Origin: Hydractinia symbiolongicarpus
Taxonomy: Eukaryota > Cnidaria > Hydrozoa > Anthoathecata > Hydractiniidae
Direction of reading: 5' to 3'
NCBI RefSeq assembly: GCF_029227915.1
Contig: NC_079882.1
Location: 3,658,001 to 3,722,000, forward strand
DNA: 64,000 nt
Shown: positions 46,601 to 60,600 of the stretch, piece after piece
Numbering within the stretch: position 1 is the first letter of the stretch
How the letters are laid out: each line of letters opens with the position of its first letter
Position numbers and translations under genes: made by a program
The notes under the pieces: model-generated
The model's input: only the letters and a program-made list of their open reading frames with translations
Databases searched by the model: none
What the model was told of the DNA's origin: nothing

Positions 46601-48073
46601 GAACCGTTCATTGATCGACTATATAGAGATAAACACAGAAGAACTATGCGAAACTAACAAATGTTGAAACTTTATAAGAGATAGTTGTTAAGATAGTTGC
46701 CAGTCTTTCAACACCGAAAGTTTATGGGACAAGGAAAAACTCACGAATATTTTGAATAACCGAATTCTAGCACACGATGTGATCATTCGATGTCGAAAGA
46801 ACTATATAAAATTATTAATGGAATAATAGAAAGTCACTGCGCGAGCTCTAACTTCCGAAGCCGCACACGCCGCACACCCTTCAAAGTTTAAAAGGCGCAT
46901 TTTCTTTTTTCAAGAATTTGTTGGTTATGGCAAATAGAAATACAGATATTGTAAGAACGATTTTATTTGCAATTTATTTACGTTATTGGAAAGTACAAAA
47001 AAATAAAGAAATCAACAGTCCAACCTAAAACGCACAGTAAATAGGTAAACGACCTAGCTACACGCGAAAAAAAAAGAAACATTATATTTGGGCACCTTTT
47101 ATTTGATGTAAGACACAGAAAAAGACCGCGTTTTTTAAAGAAAGACAAATCACTCGAACACTTTCGGCTACTAAATGCAATTATTTACATGAAAAAACTT
47201 TCGAACACTTTTTAATTCAAGGAAAGCGTTTTAATTCCTGTGTACGCAGAATTTAAAAAACGCAAACGTTCAACAAGTCATCTATGTTCAAAATAAAACT
47301 AAACAACACAACGTCATTTTCTTCTTCTCAACATTAAAATAATTATTAAAAAGATTATAAATACGTTTTTGGGATTCTTTGAGATAAAAAAAATCTCTAA
47401 CAAAATTTCAACACCTTAATCACGAAAAAATATTTCCTCACTGGGAATGTGGATTTCTTAGGACGTCCACTTTTCGTAATAATATTCAAAAATCGAGTTG
47501 GAAAAATAAACCATACTGGAATAAAATTTGACTACTGTATAAAAAAAGGCCGACTAAAAATATTTATTTTGTTGATAATTTTAGTCCATGTTAAAAAGTA
47601 TAAATATTAACAGAGGAAATTTTTCACAGAACACGAACGGACATTGATAATATTAGTAATGGATATTAAAGCTGAAATATACAAATAATCTATACAAGAT
47701 GGTGGCACCGGTAAAACAATTAAAATGTTTTTATTTTATATACGAATGCAGGGGAGATGAACTCCAAATAATACCGAAATAGAGCTATTTTTCGCTTCTA
47801 GTTTATCAGTCTGTAATAATATTATATGTATATATATATATAAATAATTTTTTTCAATGATACACGCATTGGCATCCCATGATTATGCGCATTATTTCTT
47901 CTATTATTCAACAAGGATTTAGATAAACATTTGGTAAAAAAAGCTCACTTTGCTTTGAACGATTTGGGGATTCTTGAGTTTATTATTTAATACAACAATG
48001 AACCAGAACGTTGCATAAGGAAACAGACGATTTATAGCGAGTATTGGGATCACTACATCGCCGTTCAGTGACG
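43607..48073. other. Spacer between NXPE and the AFF 3' end
   Basis: 4.5 kb with no gene I can support. 44270-45090 is a degenerate repeat cluster. Short open frames (45312-45497, 45793-45999, 46144-46329) lack family resemblance. A 30-codon exon-like stretch at 46570-46660 is noted among rejected items. A TA microsatellite lies at 47829-47843. The AFF 3'UTR must lie at the right end. Confidence 0.5.
44270..45090. repeat. Degenerate repeat family, right of NXPE
   Basis: At least four units (about 44568-44638, 44654-44730, 44880-44954, 45006-45089) share an AATGTATAGGATC core followed by a GTACTTTC(G/A)AC-like and AGATATA-like end, joined by segments with GATAAGGCC and TGA(C/T)GTCAGCAAT or TGACATCAGCAAT. 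They match the units at 41330-41660. Confidence 0.7.
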
Positions 48074-51000
48074 TCACGAATGAGGTGACTCTCTGATCAG
48101 TTGCAAGCCAACTTTTACATAATCAACTATATGCAGCATTGAGCTAAAACAAAAGTTGTATAAATATTACTATAGTAGAAACATACATAGTGACACTGTA
48201 TTTCAAACAAAAACTGCGTTGAGTTTTCGTGACATTCTATAACAAAAATAAATTTGAAGCTGACACAGGAATGTTGCTTCTCTTTCTACACATCGAAATT
48301 GTATGAGAACTGGTGAGATTTAAAGTGCTTTTTAATCATACGTAAAAATAGACACAGGCCTGCAGTGTGAATAAACCTGCGATAAAATACATTTTATTTG
48401 TTTTCTAGAGCATAGCAATCCTTTTTTCCTTTTTGCACAGTTTTTATACCAATATTATAAGTTTCTTTAAACACCAAGTTTTTTTATATTTTGAAGAAAC
48501 ATGTCTAAACAACTCATAGACAAGATTTATACATACCTTTGCATAGAAAGTATACCAGCAGTGCGTGATAATTTGGTCAGAAATGCTAAAATGAGAAATA
48601 TGATTTAGAAAGTAATGTCAGAATGATAAGTTTGTTCATTTTAATTAATACTATAAAGCTCAGCCAGGGCAATATTTAGTATTCATAATGTACAAGAGAT
48701 GCAGATAAAGTAATTTCGAATACCTTGACAATGTAAAGTTAGTGGTTCCGAGTCATCCCATAGACGATGACCGTGTAGTAAATATTTCGTGTATTGCATA
48801 TATTGAAAAGCGTTCTCGTGCATATCTGATGGAATGGTAACGAAGGTCCCAACTCCATTGGTAGTTTTTTCGTTGCTTCCAGCACTGCCGTTGCTACCAG
48901 CGCTACCGACAGATGCAATGCTACCACCAGGAGATGGACCAGGACTCGGTGAAGAAGGTGAGGGGGTACCAGTACTTCTAAAAAATGTAGTTTTTAAATC
49001 AGAAAGCAGATCAAACTGTTATACCTGGTTCCTATTATCCAGTAAAAACAAATGAAATTAAAAAGTAAGCGAAACAGGAGCTTACCCTCGGTTATGTGCA
49101 GGTTTATGATATGGCGAAGGTCCAGCGTTGGCCACAGGTTTGTATTGCTAAAAACAGTGATGATATAAAAAAATAGAATGACCATTAAGTGATTCAAATA
49201 GGTTCATGCAACTTCGATTCCAAAAAACAACAAAAGCAACAAAATTAAACTAAACCATAACAAAAGAAAAACAAAACAGAAAATTAAAATCACCACATAA
49301 AGAGCTACATACCTTGTAATATTCTGATAGAACCTAAATAATGTAAGAAGGTTAGTAAACTAGTAAGACAGGTATAAGGAAACAAACAAACAAACAAACA
49401 AACAAAACAAACAAGTAACAAAAGCATCAGATAACATACCTTGCTATATTTTATAGTAGATTCTTTTTTGATGTTGAAGAGTTTAAGGTATAATATGCTT
49501 TGAAGACGTAAACTAGAATGAATACAACTCATTAGATATAGAAACTTGTCAAATCTTTATTGAAACATTATCTTAACAGGGGCGGCGCCACAATTCCTAA
49601 AGTGGGGAGGGGTTAGGCATAGTGGGAGATTTCGAGATTTTAGTGATAATCAACAAGCGAAGCGAGTTGCCGAAACAGCAGGGGTCCAAGCGCTATAAGC
49701 CCCCTGGTGGGGCCAACGCATTTTTAGAGTCTTAAAACACGTAAAACGGCTATTTCGGCCCTGCTTGTTACGTACTGATTTCGTTGATGCGTCAGACTGC
49801 ACAAAAAATCGCATTATTTAGTGAGTGGCTTGCAGGTTCTCTGGTTGGATAACATCAACTTTTATGCAGTGATAGAGACATTTATTGGCAGAAAATAAAA
49901 ATTTATTACTTAGCACAAAAAGTCCCAGCCTCCCTAGTGGCCTCCCTGCTCAACAGAAACAGCATACTTCGATACTTACCATATAAACAGAAATCTTCGA
50001 TCGTAAGTATTTGTCTTCGGGTTTACTTGTCGTCCGCATCTATTTACAACATGACTAAAAAAAAGACAAAAATGTTCGCTGCTTTAATATTGAAGCCACC
50101 AAGTTTAAACAGTCAATTTTTATTTTTGTTTTTCGTGATTTTTCCATGACTAAAATCTAAATTTCTGGCTTGCGTATGAAAAATTAAACAATAAAAACTA
50201 CTTACTCGACGACTCGAATGCTATCTGTGGTTATCTTTATAAATTCGTCAGCGCCTTGTTTGGAGGCTAACTTCCCAGAAAATTCTAATCCAATGAGATA
50301 TTGAACGTAATTCAACACTGCTTCTATATAAGTGTGAGCTCTTTCTATATGATCTTTCTATATCAGAAATAAAAATATGTGTTTATTAAAAAGCACGTAA
50401 ACAAGCAAGTCAATCAAACAATCAATTAACAAAGTACAGTACGCTTCCTTGAGTTTTGCGATAAAAAACGTGTATATTTTCACATACAAATTAATTGCTA
50501 AACCTAACAAGGAAACACACACTGCAAAAAAAAAAAAAAAAAAAAAAAAAAATCAAGGATAAGGATTTAGAAGTACATTTTCAGATTTAAATTTCGAAAT
50601 TTGTAAATTAGCATGAGTGTGACAAATCCTATCCCAACTTTTTAAAAGTAACATTTTTATCGTGTGATTGCGTTAACGTATCATCCAGCAAAACTTACCA
50701 AACAGTCTGATTTATGCTTTAGGCGTCGCCCTTCTATTAAATAATTTCCATAACTCCTCTTGTACCTAATTCAAAATTTAAAATTAAGCTACAACAACAA
50801 TTTTTTTAAAAAGATAACACAAAACAAAAGATAAAAAAGAGGCCTACATTGCTAACTTCTTAGCATCGCGTTCTTGGTCCTTTTGCAACGTGCCACACTC
50901 ACAACAAACGTTATTGTCCTTAACTTCTGATTCTTTATTTTTGGACGGACGGCCACGTTTTTTCTTTTCGTGCTTATTTGAACTGACTGAATTATTTAGG

Positions 51001-54000
51001 TCATGCGCTAAAACAACATCGTCGTTATGGTGTTCCTGCTTGATAGTAACAGATTGTGTAGTTGTGTTCAAAGTCGCATTGGTATCCCTAAACATGTCAA
51101 CACGTTTACGTTCAATGAAGTAAACAAACAAACAAACAAAGACGACAAAAAATAAACAAAGACGACAAACAAACAAGCAAACAAACAAACAACAAGATTT
51201 CAACTTACATTTCGACACGACTTGGACTATCAGCTTCTTTTTTTAATTCATCTGTTGTTACCTGCAAAATAGATAAATTAATGTAAATACGAGCCTAATT
51301 CTAACGTCTCTTAAACATATACGTTAAGGGGTTGCTACTACTTATAAATTTTGTTTTATCCTGCTTTTTTGCTTAGAAAATTGAAAGGTGCCCAGCCTCC
51401 AAAGGCTAGAATTGATATTGTTTTCCAACCAAGTGATTGAAAAAGTAATATGAGTTTAGCCAACATAAATGACTTTAAAATGTCCCTAGTGAATAAATTT
51501 TTAAAAGTTCGTAGGGTTCCTCTATACCTTGAAACTTTGTTATAAAATTGGACATTTTTAGTCAAGATAATATTTACTACAAACACACTAATGAAAACTT
51601 CTAATTTTTATTTACTATAATTTAGATTAAAGCAAAGCAGTGAGTCTTGGAAAAATATTGTCCAGCTTTTCCAAAGTTTCTATCAAATGTTTTACAAAGT
51701 ATTATCTAATTACATCAATTATTTTAATTGGCTTACTTCAGTGACTGGCTTAAATTTTTTCGGTCTTCCTCTACCAGGCTTCAAATCCTAAACAAACACG
51801 AAACAGAATGTATTGGGAAATGTGCTATGTAAAAAATGCACCTAAAGATGCAACAATATGAACTTATTGATCGCAAAATAAACAGAAAATATTATTTCAT
51901 GCTACCGGCCAAAAAAAAATAAAAAATATTAAATGCAGTTTTTCGCAACATATATTTCCACTTCAGATACATATTGCAGAAAAGACAAGGCTACATGATG
52001 CTTTGTCAGAAGTTGAACGAAATTTTCTGAAAGGCTTTACTTTAAAGTTGCCTAAAATTGGAACTAAAGTTTCGTAGCTTACTTTTTTTTACTTTTGGTT
52101 TCTTTTGTTAAAGTTCAAAAAATATGTTTTTCACATAAAAAAGTTCGTTTTTTTCCTGTTTGAGGTTCATTTTACAAAAAAATGCAGCACAAAGTAAAAA
52201 ACAATTTTATTCAGGTTATTGCCAGGAAAACCATCTAAAGAGTTATAAAAATAATAACCTGCCACATACCTTCTTAACAGGTCGTCTTTTCAGCTTGGAC
52301 AAGTTGATACGCACAAGTAACTTTCCAGTAGTAATACCATTCGGTGGTTTAAACAGATCAGAAGCAGTATGATTTGAATCTAAAGCTGATTTTACAGTCT
52401 CGTCTTCATCTTCACTACTAGAACTATCTTTTTCACTTAGTTTTCGTTTCCGTTTTAACGGTGAATCTATGCGCTCAACATCAACGTCTTCATCTTCTAA
52501 ATTAGGTGACACACGATTTTCTAGTGCTATACTTTTCCTGCGAGTAGGCAGTGGTTTGGAAGTCCTATTTTTGTAATTGCTTATAGTCGAGTCTTTAAGT
52601 TTTATTAAATGCAAAGGTATTTTTATTTTTAAGCAAGGATTTTCTGTTTCAGAGTCAAGTGTAGGTAATTTATCAGATGCATTATACAATCTTGGTATAT
52701 TTTCTTTAACTTGGGATTTGATTTGTGTAAACACAGTTGGGTCCACACTCAATGTTTTTACAATTTCTAGTGCTTCACGTGAACAATTTTGCAAATTCTT
52801 CTCCTGCAACGTTAAGTCCTGATGCACCACGTGTGGTTTTTCAGTCAATTCTTTTTGTTTCTGCAGGGTGAAGGTGCTTTGAATCGATTCCTGTACGCGA
52901 TCTTGTTGTAATGGGTTCATGTCAATTTCTTGAGGAAAAGCCAAAATATTTTCCCCTTCATCTGATTCAATATCCATTGGAACAACATTTCGCTCGTCTG
53001 GCACATCTAAAAAGCTGTCTTCTTTCTTAGGTGAAATCAAGACAGGGACAACAATAGCTTCCTCTATGTCTTCATGTTTGGCGGGTATTGCATGTACTGT
53101 AGTTATTGAAGGACTCTTTTTGTCCTCTTGAGAATTAAATGGTGGGGGTGAGTAAGATTGGGTATCTAAGTGTTTTAAATCCTCTTCTGTTAAGTGAGGA
53201 AGGTTATCAGATGGTTTTACATCCAATGGCTCTTCCGTACCTACCGATACAGGTTTCTCAACCATATCTTTGACTGGCGAATTCATTGGGCTGATTATAT
53301 TCAATGTGTTACTAAATATACTGTTATCATACTTCGAAAAAGATTCATTAGGTAACTCACTATTTGCAGAAAGAGTTTTTTCAGGTACTGCCTGATTAAC
53401 ATGCAAAGAATCAGTCCCTATGGTATTATGGTTTAAAACTTTATTTATTTTATGCGTATCTGTCAGCACATTTAAGACTTCAGCAACAAACGGCATGCTA
53501 TTGCTGCTGGATTTACTCATGTCCCAGGGGACTTCTGTTGGGTCAGTCTGGTTATTATCTTCCAATTCTACCTTTATACCATTTAAAGTTACTTCAGTAG
53601 ATAAATGATCTTTAGGTTTTACTACCTTGGAAATAGAATTAGAGCTATCGATCAACTGTTCACTTTTTTTAGAATATATACATGGTGTTTTTAGATGTTC
53701 AAAACTATTAGGTAGGTTAACAACTTTAGGTTTTGCTTCTTTGGTATGTTTTTCTGTATTAGTTACCTTCTCAGTGTTATTAGTTTTTTTAGACCTTTGT
53801 GATTCCTTTACTTTCATCCTTAGCTCATCATTGCTTGTGCTACTAGACTCAGACAAAGACTTCTTACGAACTGGCATCTTTAACTGAGCTTTAGTAAGGC
53901 AGCTATGACCCATAGAGCCCGAATTTATTTTTACAGATGGAAAAGACTTGTCTTCTTTTTCTGTACTTTTAGTTGACGATTTAGTTTTTTCACCTGTACG

Positions 54001-57000
54001 ATCACTGTCTTTTCTATACAATACTCTTGGACCCTTCTTCGGCAAACAAGGGGTTGAAGCTGTTTGACTATTATAATCATTATCAAACACATGGTCAGTC
54101 AGTATATCTGATAGGTCATTTTGATTGTCGTTTATTGGCACATCACTAACACTTAAAATATCCTTTGCAGGTTTTGTCTCTTGCATAATATCCTCATCAA
54201 TAGGCCCCGGGAAATTTAAATTTATATCACTAAACAAATCATCACCATTATCCAAAGAAATGATTGGCTTCTCGTCGATACCCCACAATTCAGTTACTCT
54301 TAAAGGACTATGTGTTAAAGCTTCAGTGTCTTTGTTATCAAGTTTAGTTAAACATAGAGGGGTGTCTGGAATTGTCTTTGAGTTGTTATTTTGAGTTGAA
54401 TTGTGTTGCTTAGTATTCAAATTATTTCCTTGTGTGAGGTAATTATTGTTAAAAAGCTTTGGAGAGGAGTTTAAAGTGTTTTTATTGATAGGTTTCTTCA
54501 AGTCATTCACCTAAATGTAAAGAATTATATCGATAAGAAACAAAAGGCTACGCCTAAAGATGAAAACACTATATTGAAAACACTATAATATTTACATATT
54601 TAATCTTAGTTTACACTAAGCCAAATCAAAACCAAATTCTGTAAATTAGAAAGACAAGTAAAGAGTGGAACAAAACACAACATACTTTATTTGGGGGCTT
54701 TTCATCTTCCGTATCTGATGAAGTTGAACTTTCTGAACCACTACTATCTGAGCTAGAGGATGTAGATGAAGATGATAGCTTACGTTCTGGAGATTGGCTA
54801 AAAATATTTGAAAGCGTTTGCAAATAGTCGTCCTGTGTTGTATTGACCTTAACCAAGTGAGATTCAGCTAGTTGGATTGTCAACTTAACCATCAAACTTA
54901 TATTGTAACCAGATGTAATCAAAAAACAAAACAAAAAAAAAACAAAAAACAAAAAAAACTATTAGAATCTAAAAATGACTAACACACCTCTTTTCAGACT
55001 TGATGTGCACATTTTGATCATGTTGTGAACCATCCTTGTTAGACAGAACCTATATAATAAACATACAAACTATGAATCTTCTATACAAAATCTACTTACG
55101 CAGGCCTACAGAGTGAAATAAAACAGAAATTAAAATATGTAAATATATTAATTAGTTAATGTGACCTTGCAAGATAGGTTAATGAACATGATTTAAAACA
55201 ATAAACATTAATACTTTACAAGGAATCGTTTAATGAGGAAACATACAATTTAAATACTGGATAATGAATTACCTTGGGTAATTCTAATACTTTGTCTCTT
55301 CTGTGAATATCTACCTTTGATGACCTAAAATCCACAATGCCCACACAGTTATATCATGTTTATAAGGTTTCGTAAAACTAGTTGTTTAATATTATGTGTA
55401 GTACTTACACTGAGTGAGTACACTGAGTGACACCAGCTTCTTTCTTCACTGGGGTCTATGAAACACATTTTCATTATCAGATTTTTAAACAAAGAAAAAG
55501 CAAAATTTTAAATGTATTTGCGGCTCAATTAAATAAATATAGAACAAATCTTGTTAGGTTAAATATGTAGACATAAATTACCTGTTTAGTTTTTTTTGGA
55601 AAAACAAAGCTACTCGCATCACTGGAAGCCTTGACTGGTGTTTCAATGTCTGTCAATGGAGGTGCAAGGCCTTGAGTCATCTCCTAGAAAGTCACAAAAA
55701 CTTACATGAATTACCGATAACAAAACAGAGTACTGCTTACATGTTTTAATACTACTGCACATATTTTAGACATGTAGAAAGGACGTCCAGACATTCCCCT
55801 TCAACCTGATATTTTACCCTTAAAATGTTTTTCTACCAAACAATTATCTGCAACGACACCATTCCTTAACCTTAAAACAACATTTATGGGCATTATAGGA
55901 CCTAACTTTTTTTTCATAACCTGACAATGCTTTTCTGTAAGAGGTCTGTATGTTCATAAATAAATTTTAAATATATACAAAATATAATATCTAGATTTTT
56001 GTGATAATTATGAACATGAAGTAGTCAAAGCCACGAACAATTATAATACTTACTTTTAAAATACTTTCAATATTAGATGGTGTTTTTATCTAAATAAATG
56101 AGAAAATAATACAATTAAAATTTTGTTAATATTATTATCAACACAGCCAACTAACATAAATACACAAAACTCAAACGAACTTCAGTGTTCCTTGTGTGCA
56201 CTATCAAATTTGGTGGTTTCTTCAGATTTTTCTTTGTGTGTAATTTGCTTTGTGGTTCTTTGAATTCGACAGTTCTCCCATTACTTTTTATATTGTTTAC
56301 AATCTTTTGTATTTGAGCAGCATGGCTGGTCCCATTCATCGATTTAACAAGAGGCATGTCAAATTCAACATCTTTAACTTCAGGGGTTCCTGGAACTGTG
56401 TTGTCCAATCCAAGGTATAGATGAGTGTCTTTGACATGTATGGCTTTTGCAAAAACATCAAAGTCCCCCAGAACATGCTGTCAGAAAAATGAAGGAAAAA
56501 AGAGTAAACAAAGAAAATAACAACACACAAAAGCAAAACCACAAGAAGCAGTAAGTGGTTACCTGAACTGATTTGTAAAGGATGTTATCATCTGGTTTCT
56601 AACAAAAAATAATTGTCCCATAAATTTTTTTCCAGAAGTCTTTGTAGATACATGACATTATTTTGTGACACAAATGCTTACACATAAAAAATAATAATAA
56701 AATAATATTAATAAAAACAGTGCCAGTGGTCCAAAAACGAATGTAGTTGTGCGTGTCAGAATTGTAAGATTCTGTGAAGATAAAAGATTAGAAAGTATTA
56801 CTTCAGCATACCAAGTTTGACAAATCAACTTGCTATCGTTGCTTTTACTTAAAACTGATTAATTCTAATACCAGTAAAATATTTAAACAAATTTTTAAAA
56901 ACAATATATACAAAATGCATTAAACCATAAAAGACTCGCTATTACAAATAGAGATTTTTGAATAGCCAAGAGAGCGACTCAAGAAGAATCTAAAAATTTA

Positions 57001-57631
57001 AATAAGCATATAAATTTCCCTCATTAAACATCTAAAAAATTTAGTCGGGCACCTGCCTAGAACTTAAGCTCAATTAACAGGTCTGGAATGTTTTTTAAAT
57101 GTAATGGTAGGTCTAATTCACTGTTAATTTCACAACAAATTTTACAAACTATTTCCTTACTAAGAAAACTTAAAACACAATTAAATATTTGTGTTCTGAA
57201 AACACCAACAACAGGTTTTTACTTTTATAAACTATATTTAAGCATGACATGTGTAACATCATAAAATAACTTTTATCAGAATACTATGTGGCTCGATAAG
57301 GCGAACAAGGGCAGTACTGTTTTTTTTTTGCCTGTGAACCTGCAGGAGCGCATGTTTTTGCTCCACAAACATTTATGATTGTAATGGTTAGTTGTTAGTC
57401 AACATACCTTTCTTCGTTCAAGATTAAATTGAAAATCATCAGAAACCTAAAAAAAAACATAACGTTAATATACTGAAGAATTCGTAAACGTTAACCTAAC
57501 AAATGTCTGGATTGCCATGAGAAATACAGCAATGTTCAAGGTACCTTGCAAGATGTTAATTTAACATGTGCAAGTGCTTTGTTCTTTCTTTCCCTTTTTG
57601 CTTGCTCTTTCAGCACCTTGATATCAGACAT
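48074..57631 (-). CDS. AFF: AFF1/AFF4-like super elongation complex scaffold (23 coding exons)
   Basis: Scaffold that links P-TEFb, ELL and ENL/AF9 to promote Pol II elongation (AF4/FMR2/Lilliputian family knowledge). Coding exons: 57631-57545, 57446-57408, 56598-56563, 56477-56181, 56089-56054, 55683-55582, 55455-55409, 55324-55273, 55049-54988, 54896-54686, 54510-52270, 51787-51737, 51261-51209, 51087-50848, 50765-50699, 50357-50206, 50039-49980, 49512-49440, 49333-49313, 49147-49086, 48977-48724, 48585-48537, 48143-48074. All phases join, giving 1453 residues. The N terminus KEQAKRERKNK resembles the P-TEFb-binding start of AFF4. SNIESILKEMTQGLAPPL matches the AFF4 EILKEMTHSWPPPL segment. 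A Ser-rich acidic tract lies near residues 290-320. AT-hook-like RGRPKK and KKRGRPSK follow the large exon. The C-terminal homology domain (about 1185-1453) has AHTYIEAVLNYVQYL, FICLRLQSILYLKLF, KESTIKYSK, STGTPSPSSPSPGPSP and LHIVDYVKVGLQLI. An acceptor 1 nt before the ATG implies an upstream 5'UTR exon. Confidence 0.95.
49380..49415. repeat. AAAC microsatellite
   Basis: Tandem AAAC units in the AFF intron preceding the 21-nt microexon in transcript terms. Confidence 0.9.
50526..50552. repeat. Poly-A tract (27 nt)
   Basis: Homopolymer run of 27 A on the plus strand in an AFF intron; T run in the transcript. Confidence 0.9.
51121..51195. repeat. AAAC/GACGAC-rich microsatellite
   Basis: AAAC repeats interrupted by two AAAGACGACAAA units, located between AFF exons 13 and 14. 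Confidence 0.85.
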
Positions 57632-60600
57632 ACTAAACAAAAAAAAAAGTTAAGAAAATGTTGAATTAAAATGTGCCAACATGGACGGTAGGTGTATTTG
57701 ACATGTGAAAAGACAAGTTGAGTTTTTCTGAATATAAACCATACAGTGTTGTGTCATTTTTAATTTAATTTTATTAGCATGTGCATAAATTAGCTTGTGC
57801 AGCTGTTTTTCTCTAACTTTCAGTTAAACTTTTTATAGTAATGCAACAAAGGTAGCATGCAAGATTTTAATTAGGTATCATGTAGCTTTCTTTAGTTAAA
57901 AAGAAAAAAATTAAGATGAAAAAAAACTGCTTTGAAACAAAAAACAAAAACAAAACAAAAAAAATAAAAATAAAAAACAGAATTTCTTTTTGTGTTACAA
58001 GTAGTGAAACATTTCTGCAAGGGATTGTTAGAAAATTTATATTTTCAAAACAGAAAAAAATCAAAATCAAAATCAAAAGAAAATATAAACACACGCACAA
58101 TGCAGCAAACATCTTAAACTAGAAAATGCCATCAATACTTTTTCATCCAATTACGAAAACCCGTTAGAAAGTGCAAAAGATTCTTTTGTTGTTTTTATTA
58201 ACACTCAAGTACACTTAAATCCATAAAAATATCAAGCTTTTTTGCATGGGAAAATTTAAAATCTTCCTGACAAAACACTAAAAAACACTATACTAAGCAA
58301 TAAAAATAATTAATGATAAAGCCAATTTTTTAACTGAAATTTAAAAATAACATTATGTCTTTTTATAATAATAATAAAAATTTTATGACAACTTTAGTTC
58401 ATGCTTCATTAAAGAAGACATTTAAAAACAAAAGATGTTATTGTAATGAACCAACATAAAAGCATAGTTTAATATCAGAGTGTGTTTACTACATAATAGA
58501 TTGCAATATGAATACTCTCATTAGTAAAACAATGATGTCTGCTGCATGTACAATACCACAACTTTAAACAATTCAAATGAACTAATGTAAACACTGCAAA
58601 TACATACAAAAAGTCAACAGTTTTATTTTTTTATTTTTTTTACTTCCTCTAAAAATACAAAACTTTTTGCAGCCACAACTGAAAATGGTTTGAAAATTAC
58701 AGAGTTTAAGCTAGATGCTTCGAAAAATTAAAGAAAAGCTAGAGTAGATACTTTTTGTACAAGATTTAGAGAGAAAAATAAATGTGTAAAATTGATGGAG
58801 AATTAAGCAACCACAACATATTACTTTTGGTCTATTAAAGTTGCAGCAATTCACATTGTATTTTAGCCTCTTAGCTCAAGGAATAGTCAGAGAAATCAGG
58901 GTTAAAAATATTTAAAACAGAAAAAGCACATAGCCAATAGTGAACCACGCTTCTAACGTTGTTTTTATGCTTCAAAACAGTTGAGATAATTGATATGTAT
59001 CACTTAACAATGATGAATGTTTTCATATCATAATATCTACAAACACAAAAACTCCAAAAAAAATTATCACAAATTGGAATTAGACAGTGTCCTTAGAATC
59101 ATATGAAATCATAACGCAAAATTAAAAATCTAAGCCAAACACAAACCTAAAAAAACATCTTTTAAGGAATTAGCTAAAACTTGGTAATAAGTACATAAAT
59201 TGTAAATTATACTTCTCATATAACAACAAAAGGATCATAACAGTTTAGATTAAATAAAACTCCTTCTTTAATCTGCAAAAACTTTCAAAAATGAACTTAT
59301 CAATTATTCAAAGCCTAAAGCATGCAAATTTTTTATTTTCAATGTAAAGTTTTTTAAATTTTTAATGCAACCGGGGATATCGAATATTATAACCTATATT
59401 GTTATTCTGCATGCAGAACAAAAATAGTCTAGCCATGAAAATATATATAGAAATTAAAACTCAACAACGTCATTTTATGACTACAATTTTATAAAAAATT
59501 TAAACAATGATTTATTTTGTAAACAAACAAACACGATATTGCTAATAGTTCATGGATCTCTAAGTAAATTACACAATTAAAACATTCTAGGCAAAGATGA
59601 TGAATGAAATGCAAAACGATTTAGCACAGTATAACCATATTGAAAAGAAAACAAAAAAAGAAGACTCTTTCTTTGTTACTATTTTGTTTTCTTGCATACT
59701 CTTGGTAACCTGATTGCTCTATGTGAACCCATCAAAGATGTTTTAATTATTTTTTTGGCAGTATTTTGTCATTTTGCATAATCCGAGGCTCCTGCACAAG
59801 ACTTTGACATCTAATACTTGCAGTGAGTCTGTCATTTTTGTTAACCACTGTTGTTAGTTCATCATTTAAATGTTTTATTGATAAGAGAAATTAGCTCAAA
59901 GTTTTTTAACCTTTAAACCGTGTGTAAAAACATTTCACTCCTGCAAAGTATAGTTATCATAGAAGTAGACAATTTAAGGCAGACTCTTGCAAATCTGGTC
60001 ATTACTTTTTTTTAACAATCTTTTTCCTCTTGATTAAATTTGTAAAAAAGGCAATAGTGATTTAGCTTCCACCTATGTTATTCTAAGGTAAACAAGGTGA
60101 GATGAATAGAAATAGTAGCATGATCTGTACACAGTTTGATAAGAAATAATTTTTCTGTTTTGGTAAAAAAAGTTCCTATACTACCTTTTGTATGGTAAAA
60201 ATACGAACAAAAACAATTATTGTCAAACATCTGAGAGCATAAGTTTTTACCATCAGTTTAAGCATTGACTGACTAGGCATGGAACATATTTCCTTTTATT
60301 TATGAAAAAGTAGTTTTAAAGATGTACATGTATCTTTTAGAGAATTCTCTTTGTATCTGTTAGCCATCACATCACCATCAATAACAGTCTAAAACTGATG
60401 TCTTTTTAAAGAGTGTTACTAGTTCTTAACCACACCATTACAAGATTCTTCTTTTACTTGAAAATGTAACTCAGACTTTTTGAAATTAAAACTATAATGT
60501 ATATACATATAATCCATCTTAACTCAGCTTGTTAAGCACACACATCTACTTTATCATTTTTTCCTTGTTGGATTAGTGAGACCTAACAAAATGTTGATAC

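Noticed and set aside
46570-46660. Exon-like STVDEKEVKESNEPFIDRL stretch after a CAG acceptor, ending in a stop
   Set aside because: Short resemblance to the start of COQ3-type proteins only; no other exons nearby.
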